Positions 7,752-16,110 of a stretch of 64,000 bases of DNA are shown piece after piece. The stretch covers positions 1 through 64,000 of the forward strand of contig NZ_JMIH01000014.1 in the NCBI RefSeq assembly GCF_000714815.1, in the 5' to 3' direction. Made by a program: the position numbers and the translations under genes. The notes beneath the pieces are model-generated. The model saw only the letters and a list, made by a program, of their open reading frames with translations. It searched no databases and was not told the DNA's origin. This stretch comes from Anditalea andensis. GTDB taxonomy: Bacteria > Bacteroidota > Bacteroidia > Cytophagales > Cyclobacteriaceae. Position 1 is the first letter of the stretch. Every line of letters starts with the position of its first letter.

Positions 7752-7932
7752 CTTGACTTACGACACAGCACTCGCCAGAATAGAGGAAATCGTCCATCAT
7801 TTAGAAGACGAAAACAAAAGCATAGATGAACTATCTGCACTCGTAAAAGAAGCCAGCGAGCTGGTACAATACTGTAAGCTAAGGTTAAAAATGACAGAAG
7901 ATGATATTCTCAAAGCATTTGGTGAAGAATAA
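7741..7932 (+). CDS. xseB: Exodeoxyribonuclease VII small subunit
   Basis: This 63-residue acidic helical protein is the small subunit of exonuclease VII. The sequence TYDTALARIEEIVHHLEDENKSIDELSALVKEASEL is typical of the family, with a length close to the usual 60-80 residues. Several small subunits pack on each large subunit to form the active complex. Its ATG lies inside the end of xseA (11-nt overlap), so the two are translated from one message. A strong terminator follows about 100 nt downstream. Confidence 0.92.
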   Translation: MKDNLTYDTALARIEEIVHHLEDENKSIDELSALVKEASELVQYCKLRLKMTEDDILKAFGEE

Positions 7933-8035
7933 TGAGTAACCTACTTTACGAGATATAGTCATAGCCCACCTTCACTCAAAATCCATTCTCATATACGGCC
8001 AACCTTCCAAATTAATTTGACTATTTAATTATTTT

Positions 8036-8069
8036 AAAAAAGGCTTCAGTTAATTCTGAACCCTTTTTT
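8036..8069. terminator. Bidirectional terminator between xseB and the gamma-CA gene
   Basis: AAAAAAGG-C-TTCAG pairs with CTGAA-C-CCTTTTTT across a six-base loop, with a single C-C mismatch. The A-run and T-run at the two ends let it serve both convergent genes. Confidence 0.75.
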
Positions 8070-8125
8070 AAATTGAAAAAATATAGATCCTTTATACCTA
8101 AAAGACTGGCCATCAATTTCGTTAG

Positions 8126-8668
8126 TTAAAGTGATTCATCTTTTTGGTTCTTTTCTTGTTCATCAAACCACCCAGCATACTTTGGGTAGTTTTCAGCAGT
8201 ACGTTTAATTACAGCTTTCATATTTTCTCCGGTAGCTTTCACTTTCCGTGCAGGCATGCCGGCATATATACTGTCGGCTTCCACTATAGTATTGGCCAGA
8301 ACGACAGCACCTGCAGCTATGACTGCACCGCTGTGTACTATGGCACCATCCATAACTATAGCCCCCATACCTATAAGCACATCATCATGTATGGTACAGC
8401 CATGGACAATGGCATTATGTGCTATGGACACTCTATTTCCTATATAGGTCCCAGCTTGTTTATAGGTACAGTGAATCACTGCACCGTCTTGTATATTGGT
8501 ATCATTACCGATCCTTATTTCATGGACATCTCCTCGTATTACAGCATTGAACCACACTGTACAGTTATTGCCCATTATCACATCTCCCACTACAGTTGCG
8601 TTTTGCGCAAGCCAACAATTAATACCTAGCAAAGGTGATTTATCTCTAACTTTAATTATAAATGCCAT
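8126..8668 (-). CDS. Gamma-carbonic-anhydrase-like hexapeptide-repeat protein
   Basis: This 180-residue protein is a left-handed beta-helix of the PaaY/YrdA/CaiE group. Hexapeptide repeats run from about residue 15 to 150 (ATVVGDVIMGNNCTVW, AVIRGDVHEIRIGND). Three histidines sit in the positions of the trimer metal site: AVIHCTY and SIAHNAIVHGC. The family includes zinc carbonic anhydrases, but many members have unknown substrates, so the activity is uncertain. The reading frame extends upstream to 8785, but the ATG at 8668 matches the usual family N terminus and the added residues look like translated leader. It is divergent from the YceI gene. Confidence 0.82.
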   Translation of the reverse strand: MAFIIKVRDKSPLLGINCWLAQNATVVGDVIMGNNCTVWFNAVIRGDVHEIRIGNDTNIQDGAVIHCTYKQAGTYIGNRVSIAHNAIVHGCTIHDDVLIGMGAIVMDGAIVHSGAVIAAGAVVLANTIVEADSIYAGMPARKVKATGENMKAVIKRTAENYPKYAGWFDEQEKNQKDESL

Positions 8669-8813
8669 ATTATGGTTTAAAACTATATATAAAAGTACTT
8701 TAAATATTTCTTCACCAAAACTAATTTTTTTATATGGAAATGTGAACTTTAATATGCACTTTTGTATTACATGTATATACATCAATTAAGTATTTAACCA
8801 AAAATCGAAAATT

Positions 8814-9536
8814 ATGAAATTCTTAAGATTTACCGGATTGGCAATTGCCGCAGGTTTCATGCTCGCATCGTGCGATAATCAAGGCAGTACAGTAGAAACC
8901 ACAGAAGCTCAGGAAGTATCAGCAGGATCAGGTGAAACGCTAAGCGTTAATCCTAATGCAAGTAAAGTTACTTGGACTGGATATAAACCAGCAGGCAAAC
9001 ACTACGGTACTATTGCTGTTAAATCAGGTGAACTAACTGTAGATGGCGAAAATATAACTGGCGGCAGGTTTGTTATGGATTTAACTGCTTTGGATATCGA
9101 AGATCTTAAAGATGACAAAGAAAACTATGACAAATTATACGGACACTTGCAGTCGGCTGATTTCTTTGACACCCAAAATCATCCAGAAGCCACTTTTGAA
9201 ATTACAAATATAGAAACTTACCAAAGTGGTGATACAGTGGAAGACACCGAAGAATTCCAATCCGACAATACTCCTACTTCATCTTCACAGCAGATGGTAG
9301 CTAACCCTACCCACTGGATCAGCGGAAATCTGACCATGAGAGGAAACAGCAAAAACATAAAATTCCCTGCGACAATTACCAATAATAACGGAACTATCGC
9401 CGCTAAAGCTGGTTTTAACATCGACAGGACCCAATGGAAAGTTTCTTATGGTGACGAAAGTAGTGCAGCTGATAAGGCCAGAGATCAGTTCATCTACAAT
9501 ACTGTAAATGTAGGATTTGAAATTCAAGCCAATTAA
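8814..9536 (+). CDS. YceI family lipoprotein
   Basis: This 240-residue protein has a signal peptide with lipobox LASC (cysteine near residue 20), a low-complexity linker (STVETTEAQEVSAGSG) and a YceI beta-barrel domain. Typical YceI features are SKVTWTGYKPAGKHYGTI, GGRFVMDLTALDIEDL and HPEATFEITNI, then ISGNLTMRGNSKNIKFPATI. YceI proteins bind long isoprenoid or fatty-acid-like molecules in the periplasm; the ligand here is unknown. It has a 50-nt leader after a near-match -7 box (CACTTTTG, 8757-8764). A perfect-stem terminator follows, so it is probably a single-gene unit. Confidence 0.87.
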   Translation: MKFLRFTGLAIAAGFMLASCDNQGSTVETTEAQEVSAGSGETLSVNPNASKVTWTGYKPAGKHYGTIAVKSGELTVDGENITGGRFVMDLTALDIEDLKDDKENYDKLYGHLQSADFFDTQNHPEATFEITNIETYQSGDTVEDTEEFQSDNTPTSSSQQMVANPTHWISGNLTMRGNSKNIKFPATITNNNGTIAAKAGFNIDRTQWKVSYGDESSAADKARDQFIYNTVNVGFEIQAN

Positions 9537-9560
9537 TTGATTTTCTTATTTTAATTACAT

Positions 9561-9594
9561 AAGGAGGAGCTTTAAATGGCTCCTCCTTTTGTTT
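9561..9594 (+). terminator. Intrinsic terminator after the YceI gene
   Basis: AAGGAGGAGC (9561-9570) pairs perfectly with GCTCCTCCTT around an eight-base loop, followed by TTGTTTT. Confidence 0.85.
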
Positions 9595-9601
9595 TAAATG
9601 C

Positions 9602-9609
9602 TATTTTTG
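9602..9609 (+). promoter_or_regulatory. -7 promoter box of pabB, almost touching the start codon
   Basis: TATTTTTG is a full TAnnTTTG match. It ends four bases before the ATG at 9614, so transcription should begin at or next to the start codon, as in a leaderless message. Confidence 0.5.
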
Positions 9610-9613
9610 TACC

Positions 9614-10843
9614 ATGAAGCTTAAGGTACCTTTAGAACAATTTTTACGGCAAAAGCTAATCAAATGGGCTGAGAACCGATACACCTATGTAGCCTACTTT
9701 ACAGACAATAACATCCACTATCCTTATAGTGGTTTTCAGGACCAGCTGATGGCCGGAAATCAATCCATATTGCTACATGATATACCTAGCAGTGGCAAAG
9801 AAGTAGTAGGCATCATTTCTTATGACTTTAAAAATCGGATAGAAGATCTAGGGAGTAACAATAAGTCAATAATAAATCATCCTGATCAACTATTTTTTTT
9901 ACCCGAAATCAAAATAAGTATATCAGATGATGTATTGATTATCGATCACCCCTCCGCTGACATCCTATACCAAGAAATACTTCACACTCCATTGCCAACC
10001 CATCCCATCCTTTTAGATGAAATTAAAGCATTAACCAATAAAGAGCAATACCTGCAAAATGTCGATCAAATCAAGCAGCGAATTATAGAAGGTGATGTCT
10101 ATGAATTAAATTATTGTATAGCTTTTGAATCAGATATAAAAGAAATAGCACCTACCTCCCTGTTTTTAAAACTCATGGAAGCCTCTCCTATGCCCTTTTC
10201 GGCATATTTTAAAGCCAATGATCAAGTATTGGTCTGCGCTTCTCCCGAAAGGTTTATAAAAAGGCAAAAAAGTAAAATTATAGCACAACCCATAAAAGGA
10301 ACTATAAGGAGGGGTAGCACGCCTCTAGAGGATCAAAAATATAAGAATTCTCTCCTAAACAGCGAAAAAGAAAGATCTGAAAACCTCATGATTGTCGACC
10401 TTATGCGTAATGATCTTAGCAAAATCAGTAGTACAGGAAGTGTGTCTGTAGAGGAGCTCTTTGGGATATATTCATTCAGACATGTCCATCAAATGATAAG
10501 TACCATTAGCGCTGTCTTAAATGAAAATTGCACAATAGAAGAGGTTTTCCAAAACACTTTTCCAATGGGCAGTATGACAGGAGCTCCAAAAATCAAAAGC
10601 ATGGAACTGATTGATCATTATGAAAATTTTAAAAGGGGGTGGTTTTCTGGTACTGTTGGATATCTGGACAAAGACGGTAATTTTGATTTTAATGTCATCA
10701 TCAGAAGCATTTTTATAGATTTCAGTTCTTCTAAGATAATGTTTGCAGTAGGTAGTGCTATTACCTTTGATTCGGTGCCAGAGCAGGAATATGAAGAATG
10801 CTTGCTAAAGGTTCGGTCAATTTTAGAAGTTTTAAATGCCTAA
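9614..10843 (+). CDS. pabB: Aminodeoxychorismate synthase component I-like chorismate-binding enzyme
   Basis: This 409-residue protein belongs to the chorismate-utilising enzymes (PabB/TrpE). The C-terminal catalytic domain shows PIKGTIRRG, LMIVDLMRNDLSKI, FPMGSMTGAPKIKSMELID and the final AVGSAITFDSVPEQEYEECL block. It aminates chorismate to 4-amino-4-deoxychorismate for folate synthesis together with a glutaminase subunit, which is not in the window. The PIKGT motif favours PabB over TrpE, because the lysine of this motif marks aminodeoxychorismate synthases. It has its own promoter box and is separated from its neighbours by terminators on both sides. If the ATG at 9614 is right, the mRNA is essentially leaderless. 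Confidence 0.85.
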   Translation: MKLKVPLEQFLRQKLIKWAENRYTYVAYFTDNNIHYPYSGFQDQLMAGNQSILLHDIPSSGKEVVGIISYDFKNRIEDLGSNNKSIINHPDQLFFLPEIKISISDDVLIIDHPSADILYQEILHTPLPTHPILLDEIKALTNKEQYLQNVDQIKQRIIEGDVYELNYCIAFESDIKEIAPTSLFLKLMEASPMPFSAYFKANDQVLVCASPERFIKRQKSKIIAQPIKGTIRRGSTPLEDQKYKNSLLNSEKERSENLMIVDLMRNDLSKISSTGSVSVEELFGIYSFRHVHQMISTISAVLNENCTIEEVFQNTFPMGSMTGAPKIKSMELIDHYENFKRGWFSGTVGYLDKDGNFDFNVIIRSIFIDFSSSKIMFAVGSAITFDSVPEQEYEECLLKVRSILEVLNA

Positions 10844-10847
10844 AAAA

Positions 10848-10885
10848 AAAAGAAAGCCTCGGGAATAATCCTGAAGCTTTCTTTT
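10848..10885. terminator. Bidirectional terminator between pabB and the NlpE-like gene
   Basis: AAAGAAAGCCTCGGG pairs with CCTGAAGCTTTCTTT with one mismatch and one G-T pair around a short loop. A-runs and T-runs flank the stem, serving two convergent genes. Confidence 0.75.
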
Positions 10886-10920
10886 AATTATTTTATACTT
10901 TCAACTGTAATACAATCTCA

Positions 10921-11403
10921 TCAATTACGCTTTAAACGGAGGTTATAATCATATCTTTCATCATCATCCTCCTCCATCATTCTTCTATCAGGTCCAAGCA
11001 TGCTTAAAGTACCTTCATTTTCATTAAGCAAAAAATAACGGGGCTCGTTCGTGCCAGGATTAAGTTGGTAAACTGTAGCAGTAGGGTCCTCTCTATACCC
11101 AACCAGTTTAGTATACACACCTTCTACCTCATCTTCTATATCACCGGTATGGGTACCACGGTGGACGGTTCTGATCCAATACTCTGATGTCTCCTGAACA
11201 CTGTCTTTTTCTAGCCAAAGCTCTACTTCTATCCTATCACAATCTACACATGGTATTTCACCTTCAAAAACCAGGTATTCATTAGCCACCCTACTGCTGA
11301 TATCCTGACCCACTTCTTGAATCACATTTCCTTCTCCCTCCCCTTGATTACCACATGCTGTAAAAATCAATATACTTAAAAGAAATACTATTGTACTTTT
11401 CAT
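10921..11403 (-). CDS. NlpE-like lipoprotein
   Basis: This 160-residue protein has a short signal peptide with lipobox FTAC (cysteine at about residue 17). The mature part starts with an acidic linker and then VFEGEIPCVDCDRIEVELWLE, whose CxxC pair matches the N-terminal domain of NlpE-type copper-homeostasis lipoproteins. The rest is the expected small beta-barrel (VYQLNPGTNEPRYFLLNENEGTLSMLG). In enterobacteria NlpE senses surface contact and lipoprotein traffic defects through Cpx; no Cpx system is visible here, so only the fold is claimed. It is the last gene before a terminator shared with pabB. Confidence 0.7.
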   Translation of the reverse strand: MKSTIVFLLSILIFTACGNQGEGEGNVIQEVGQDISSRVANEYLVFEGEIPCVDCDRIEVELWLEKDSVQETSEYWIRTVHRGTHTGDIEDEVEGVYTKLVGYREDPTATVYQLNPGTNEPRYFLLNENEGTLSMLGPDRRMMEEDDDERYDYNLRLKRN

Positions 11404-11432
11404 ATCATTTATTATTTAATTAATAATTAAAA

Positions 11433-11771
11433 TTAAAGTTCAGGTTGATGAGTAGACATAGAAGCGAAATTTATAAATTCCTTAAAACGCAATTCCTTAC
11501 TCAACTTAATGTTGATAATCTCACGAGCCTGAAGACAGGCCATAGAAAAAGATTCTGAGATTACATCTACTCTAAAATCATTGTGTATCATATTGATTTT
11601 AACTGTAAGCCCAATTTTGGACCGGTTTTCACTAATGATTCTTTTTATGTCTATATTAACATCAATCAGAAACGGTAGATCCCTTTTTTCAAAAGTAAAT
11701 ACAGATCTAACCTGTTCAGTTAGAGAAGGATCATTGAAACTCGCTGTAAAATTAATGCTGGGTTCGATCAT
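11433..11771 (-). CDS. Unknown 112-residue protein coupled to a HepT-like gene
   Basis: I do not recognise this protein. It is 112 residues, soluble, with alternating hydrophobic residues suggesting beta strands (INFTASFNDPSLTEQVRSVFTF, then IDVNIDIKRIIS, KIGLTVKINMIHNDFRVDVIS) and a C-terminal helix. Its ATG overlaps the stop of the upstream HepT-like gene in an ATGA junction, so the two are translated together and probably act together. It does not carry the GSxxxG...DxD signature of the MNT-type nucleotidyltransferases that usually accompany HepT. The NlpE-like gene lies 29 nt downstream in the same direction, so all three may share a transcript. Confidence 0.65.
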   Translation of the reverse strand: MIEPSINFTASFNDPSLTEQVRSVFTFEKRDLPFLIDVNIDIKRIISENRSKIGLTVKINMIHNDFRVDVISESFSMACLQAREIINIKLSKELRFKEFINFASMSTHQPEL

Positions 11772-12124
11772 GACAATCTGTTTTGGTATAAGGGGTGATC
11801 TGTAATTATATCTATCATTTCATCCAAATCATTTTCGATAATACCGAATACCATCTGGTGATTGGTTTCTGTAACCTGATTATAGGTGGCTACCTTAAAA
11901 TTGGCCAAATTGGATAAAACATCTAAATCTTCCGGAAAATTATTAATTCTTGTTATCTCATCGGCTGCCTGACCTATTTCCTGAAGATACTCGTACACAG
12001 TTTCCTTTATCTGCTCATTACCTTCAAAATCCTGGTATGACATACCTTTTACTTGGGCTTTTACACCTCCCATTAGGTCTACGATTCTTACTAGATGCTG
12101 ATTGATTTCCTGTTGACTGTCCAT
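11768..12124 (-). CDS. HepT-like (DUF86) protein lacking the catalytic Arg and His
   Basis: This 118-residue all-helical protein resembles the HepT/DUF86 toxins. The pattern HLVRIVDLMGGVK, GMSYQDFEGNEQIKETVYEYLQEIGQAADEI and the C-terminal VFGIIENDLDEMIDII follow the family layout. Active HepT ribonucleases carry R-x4-6-H in the third part (RNxxxH). Here the matching stretch reads NLANFKVATYNQ, so both residues appear replaced. The protein is probably not a ribonuclease. The ATG at 12124 is chosen over an upstream start at 12184 because it begins the conserved helix. It is coupled by overlap to the 112-residue gene. Family assignment rests on pattern only. Confidence 0.5.
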   Translation of the reverse strand: MDSQQEINQHLVRIVDLMGGVKAQVKGMSYQDFEGNEQIKETVYEYLQEIGQAADEITRINNFPEDLDVLSNLANFKVATYNQVTETNHQMVFGIIENDLDEMIDIITDHPLYQNRLS

Positions 12125-12405
12125 AGGTTTTATTAACAAAGTATAATTTATTTTTGTTTTGTTTAAAAGATTTATTTTGACCAAATACCCCTATTGGATA
12201 TATTAGATTGAAATATACTAGGTTTTTATTAAATAAAAAAAAGAACTAAGATAATTTGATTTCCCTATACATGTCTTTTTTATAGGATGTAGAAACCAAA
12301 ATAATGCTTAATTTAAATGCTGTATTAACTTTAACTGCCTTGAAAGGTCAAATTCAAAAAAATGAATAAAGAAACGGTAGCTTCAGCCAATAGAGGAGTG
12401 TTTAA

Positions 12406-13494
12406 ATGAATGATAATCACATCAGAAAAATAATCCATATAGACATGGATGCATTTTATGCATCTGTAGAGCAGTTGGATAACCCTGAACTAAAAGGAAA
12501 AGCACTGGCGGTAGGAGGAAACAAAGAAAGAGGGGTAGTCGCCGCTGCCAGTTACGAAGCACGTCGCTTCGGGGTAAGGTCTGCCATGTCCAGCAAATTA
12601 GCTGCACTTAAATGCCCGGAGTTAATATTTATAAAACCCCGATTTGATCGGTACAAAGAAATTTCTCAACAAATAAGAGCTATATTTTTTGATTATACCG
12701 ATTTGGTAGAGCCGCTATCTCTGGATGAAGCTTTTTTAGATGTTACTATAAACAAAGTCGGTAACCCATCTGCCACCATAATAGCTCAGGATATAAGAAG
12801 AAGGATTAAAGAAGAGGTAGGCCTAAATGCCTCCGCAGGTATCAGTTACAATAAATTCTTGGCCAAGATAGCCTCAGATTTAAACAAACCAAACGGCCAG
12901 GCCGTCATCCACCCCTCCAAAGCTGAAGCCTTTCTAGAGAAACTTCCCATTGAGAAATTTTTCGGAATAGGAGAAAAAACTGCTGAAAAAATGAAACGGT
13001 TTGGTATCTATAATGGACTTGACCTGAAACAATTTTCTTTACAATTTCTTACGAAGCAATTTGGTAAAACAGGCATCCATTATTACAATATTGTCCGGGG
13101 TATACACATGAGTGAGGTAAAACCAAATAGAATTAGAAAATCCTTAAGTGCAGAAAATACCTTTGACCATGACCTAAAAGACAGAAAGAATCTATTGGAA
13201 GCATTAATTAAAATAGTTGACGAATTAAAGCTTAGAATAGCGCGTACTAAAGTAGAAGGTCGCACACTTACACTTAAAATTAAATACAATGATTTTACTG
13301 TGCAGACAAGAAGTAAAAGTTATGATCAGACAATAAGGGTTGAGCAACTTCTAGAAATAGTCGAGACTTTATTAGATCAAGCTCCGGTAATATTTCCTGT
13401 ACGGCTGCTTGGAGTAGGGATTTCCAATTTAAATAATCCCCCTAATATGCCAGAAGAAAATAAACAGCTGAAAATTGAATATAAAAATTTCTAG
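12406..13494 (+). CDS. dinB: DNA polymerase IV (Y family)
   Basis: This 362-residue protein is a translesion DNA polymerase. The catalytic palm shows HIDMDAFYASVEQLDNP and the second acidic pair in YTDLVEPLSLDEAFLDVT; AAASYEARRFGVRSAMS lies in the fingers. The helix-hairpin-helix region (FFGIGEKTAEKMKRFGI) and the little-finger domain follow. The length is normal. The C-terminal end carries no clear QxxLxLF clamp-binding motif; NKQLKIEYKNF may be a weak substitute. The ATG is preceded by GAGGAG at a suitable distance. No LexA-type operator was recognised upstream. A 62-residue membrane protein gene follows after 60 nt. Confidence 0.93.
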   Translation: MNDNHIRKIIHIDMDAFYASVEQLDNPELKGKALAVGGNKERGVVAAASYEARRFGVRSAMSSKLAALKCPELIFIKPRFDRYKEISQQIRAIFFDYTDLVEPLSLDEAFLDVTINKVGNPSATIIAQDIRRRIKEEVGLNASAGISYNKFLAKIASDLNKPNGQAVIHPSKAEAFLEKLPIEKFFGIGEKTAEKMKRFGIYNGLDLKQFSLQFLTKQFGKTGIHYYNIVRGIHMSEVKPNRIRKSLSAENTFDHDLKDRKNLLEALIKIVDELKLRIARTKVEGRTLTLKIKYNDFTVQTRSKSYDQTIRVEQLLEIVETLLDQAPVIFPVRLLGVGISNLNNPPNMPEENKQLKIEYKNF

Positions 13495-13554
13495 CAAGGC
13501 TTGGCATAGATTATGGTTTATATTGATCCTATTTGAACTAAAAAAAACTATAAT

Positions 13555-13743
13555 ATGAAACTTGGACAAAAATATTTTGACTTTGGAATTAAATATGGTG
13601 TGCCCCTTACTATAATAGGTTCTACTATAGCGATGAGCAAAGTAAAAGGAATCGGAAATCTTCTCGTTTTTGGATTGGTGACACCCGCTATGGTATATTA
13701 CCTATATACCTTATCCCAAGCAAAGGCTAATGTGGATGCATGA
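13555..13743 (+). CDS. Small two-TM membrane protein of unknown function
   Basis: This 62-residue protein contains two likely membrane helices (about residues 13-27 and 32-52) joined by a short basic turn (SKVKGIG). No known family is recognised. The start is an ATG directly after an A-rich stretch. It sits 60 nt after dinB and ends just before a strong terminator, so it is probably expressed from the dinB transcript or from its own weak promoter. Its small size and clear hydrophobic profile make it likely to be real, but no role can be stated. Confidence 0.6.
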   Translation: MKLGQKYFDFGIKYGVPLTIIGSTIAMSKVKGIGNLLVFGLVTPAMVYYLYTLSQAKANVDA

Positions 13744-13767
13744 TTGAGGAAATAAAACTTTTTATTT

Positions 13768-13800
13768 TAAAGCGGCTGTCATATAGATAGCCGCTTTTTT
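13768..13800. terminator. Bidirectional terminator between the small membrane gene and tamL
   Basis: AAAGCGGCT pairs with AGCCGCTTT over an 11-nt loop, with a T-run after it on the plus strand and an A-rich flank before it. The two genes are convergent and both end at this structure. Confidence 0.8.
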
Positions 13801-16091
13801 TAGAATGGATAGCCAATAGCAAAGTTAAATATAAGATTTTCTCTCCTCCAGTCTCTGCTTCTTATATCAAATGTATTTCCCCATCTTTCATTTTCAGGCA
13901 TATAGGGTCTTCTCACCGGTGTGGCAAAATCAAATCTGATAACAAAGAAATCAATATCCACCCTTAGCCCAAACCCGGTACCTATACCTAATTCTTTGTG
14001 CCAATCAGAGGTAAATTTCCCCCCTGGTAAAGCTTCGTTTTCATTGGCCAACCAAATATTACCTGCATCAAGAAATACGGCTCCCTTTAATACAGAAACT
14101 ATAGGAAAGCGGTATTCTATGTTCCCCTCTAGTCTTATATCGCCCGCCTGATCAAAAAATGACCCTATATCAAACTGGGCAGGCCTATAGGTTCCAGGCC
14201 CCAGAGATCTGATTCTAAATGCTCGCACGCTATTAGGTCCACCTGAAAAATACTGCTTCACAAAAGGAAGAGAGACTGAATTGCCATAAGGTATGCCCCA
14301 TCCTCCAAATAGTCTGGTAGCAATGATATTGTTTTGGTTTAATCTGAGGTAATATCTAAAATCAACATCAGCCCTGGCATATTGGGCATAATCCAATCCA
14401 AAAAAAGTACTGGGATCATCACTGAATGTTCGGCTTAGAAGATTTAATGCATTGCCTGCTAGATCTACTGTGGTGCCTACAAATATACTGTGGGTCCTGA
14501 ATGCATCTACCATCTGGTTATAATTGAAAGTATAGTTGATTCCGGCTATAAATTGCTGCTCAAAGCTCCTTCTTAGAAAAGGGTTACTATCCAGGATGTC
14601 TTCAAACTGAGGAGAGGCATTGGACATTCTGACGAAGGTCAGGTTGATTGGATTTATTTCATGGTATACAAACCTGTTTTGATTCCAAAAATATCCATAT
14701 GCCGCATTATAGGATACTAAACGGTAAAGGTCTACCCTATTGAGGTATTCTGCACCCACTGAGATTTTTGTCTTGGGTATAGCGTAGGCAAATCTTTCAC
14801 TTATAGGAATAGGAAAAATCACACGTGGGAAAATCAAATCTGCTTTCAATCCTAACTCTATAGAATTCAAACCTGTTCTATCTCCGCTGGCTATCTGCGT
14901 TTCATATGCAGCATTCGCAGATATATTCAATGTTTCGCCACCGAGCCAAAGGTTTCTGTTTCTCAATGATAATAGTATCCCCGGACCAGCAAAATTATTA
15001 CTCTTAGATAACCCCTGTATTTCAGCTCTTACAGAGCGCCGGTTAAGCGGAGATAAATAGATATCTGCATCCAGTACACCTTCCCCTTCTATCAAAGATG
15101 TATCCTGTTCAGTAAACCTTACATTTACATACCTATAATTCCCTATTGAGCTGAGGCGGTTACGGGTAAGTCTTGCAGTCTGAGAACTGTACCTTTGCCC
15201 TTCTTCAAATAATATATATTCTTCGAGCAATTCAGGTCTAAATACCTTTACTCCTTGGATAAAACTAATGCCATTGACCTCTGTAGTATCGAGCAGTGCG
15301 GCAGATTCAGAAACCGAATAATTTGGAAATACTCTAATATCACGAATCCTATAAGGTAATAGCGCCCTGTCTGGGGTTTCATCTTTATACCTCAGATATA
15401 GATCAAACCTTCTATCTTCATATTTACTGGTATCCGCTTCAAAAATCAAAAAATCTGAGTTAAAATTATAATAACCCATAAGTTTTAATTCATCATCGAT
15501 TCTAATCCGTTCAGCATTTAACTTTTGGAGGTCAAACCTATCCCCTTTCTTTAATTGCGTTCCCTCCAGTACTCCTCTTATGGCTTGTTCTATTTTAAGG
15601 GAATCCCGCTCTATGGTGATGTTTTCCATGACATAGGGAGACGGCAACCAAGCGGTAAAATCAATAGATGCAAATTTACCTTGCCTTTTAACATCTGAAT
15701 CAGTCCTTCCATAAAAGTATCCCATGTTCTCCATTCTGTTCATCAGAAGCTCCTCTGTTCTAATGGGATTGACATCACTGAGATAAATAGGCTCCTCCCC
15801 AAGCTGCCTTTTTAGAAATCTATTGATCCAGCCTGCACCTTCTTTGCTCCCTTTATAATGTGCCCAGACACCTAATCTCATTCCTAGAATAGCACTGTTT
15901 GCACTAGGAAGGAGCGATTCCAACCTTCCTTCAATCTGGTTTTTATCTTTGACATCACCTTCCTCCACAAGTTTTAGATCGGCTCCGGTATAGAGATATT
16001 CTCCTTCTGGTATATACTTTTTTACACTACAGCTTTGGTTAAGCAGGCAAAAAATCGATACTGAATATATAAGCGTATATATTTTTTTCAT
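13800..16091 (-). CDS. tamL: TamL: lipidated Omp85-family outer-membrane assembly protein
   Basis: This 763-residue protein is an Omp85 relative of TamA/BamA with a lipoprotein signal (lipobox NQSC, cysteine near residue 21), which is the hallmark of the Bacteroidota TamL form. The N-terminal half holds POTRA-like domains (for example SIDFTAWLPSPYVMENITIERDSLKI and IRDIRVFPNYSVSESAALL). The C-terminal half, from about residue 380, is a 16-strand-type surface antigen barrel, with the FSGGPNSVRAFRIRSLGPG loop and a final aromatic strand ending FAIGYPF. It inserts or assembles outer-membrane proteins together with TamB. It begins 19 nt after tamB ends, so the two form an operon. Confidence 0.88.
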   Translation of the reverse strand: MKKIYTLIYSVSIFCLLNQSCSVKKYIPEGEYLYTGADLKLVEEGDVKDKNQIEGRLESLLPSANSAILGMRLGVWAHYKGSKEGAGWINRFLKRQLGEEPIYLSDVNPIRTEELLMNRMENMGYFYGRTDSDVKRQGKFASIDFTAWLPSPYVMENITIERDSLKIEQAIRGVLEGTQLKKGDRFDLQKLNAERIRIDDELKLMGYYNFNSDFLIFEADTSKYEDRRFDLYLRYKDETPDRALLPYRIRDIRVFPNYSVSESAALLDTTEVNGISFIQGVKVFRPELLEEYILFEEGQRYSSQTARLTRNRLSSIGNYRYVNVRFTEQDTSLIEGEGVLDADIYLSPLNRRSVRAEIQGLSKSNNFAGPGILLSLRNRNLWLGGETLNISANAAYETQIASGDRTGLNSIELGLKADLIFPRVIFPIPISERFAYAIPKTKISVGAEYLNRVDLYRLVSYNAAYGYFWNQNRFVYHEINPINLTFVRMSNASPQFEDILDSNPFLRRSFEQQFIAGINYTFNYNQMVDAFRTHSIFVGTTVDLAGNALNLLSRTFSDDPSTFFGLDYAQYARADVDFRYYLRLNQNNIIATRLFGGWGIPYGNSVSLPFVKQYFSGGPNSVRAFRIRSLGPGTYRPAQFDIGSFFDQAGDIRLEGNIEYRFPIVSVLKGAVFLDAGNIWLANENEALPGGKFTSDWHKELGIGTGFGLRVDIDFFVIRFDFATPVRRPYMPENERWGNTFDIRSRDWRRENLIFNFAIGYPF

Positions 16092-16110
16092 TTAATTTTA
16101 TTTTCACTGA

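Noticed and set aside
8144-8629. 161-codon plus-strand frame
   Set aside because: It is a mirror of the gamma-CA hexapeptide-repeat gene; the minus-strand frame has clear family motifs.
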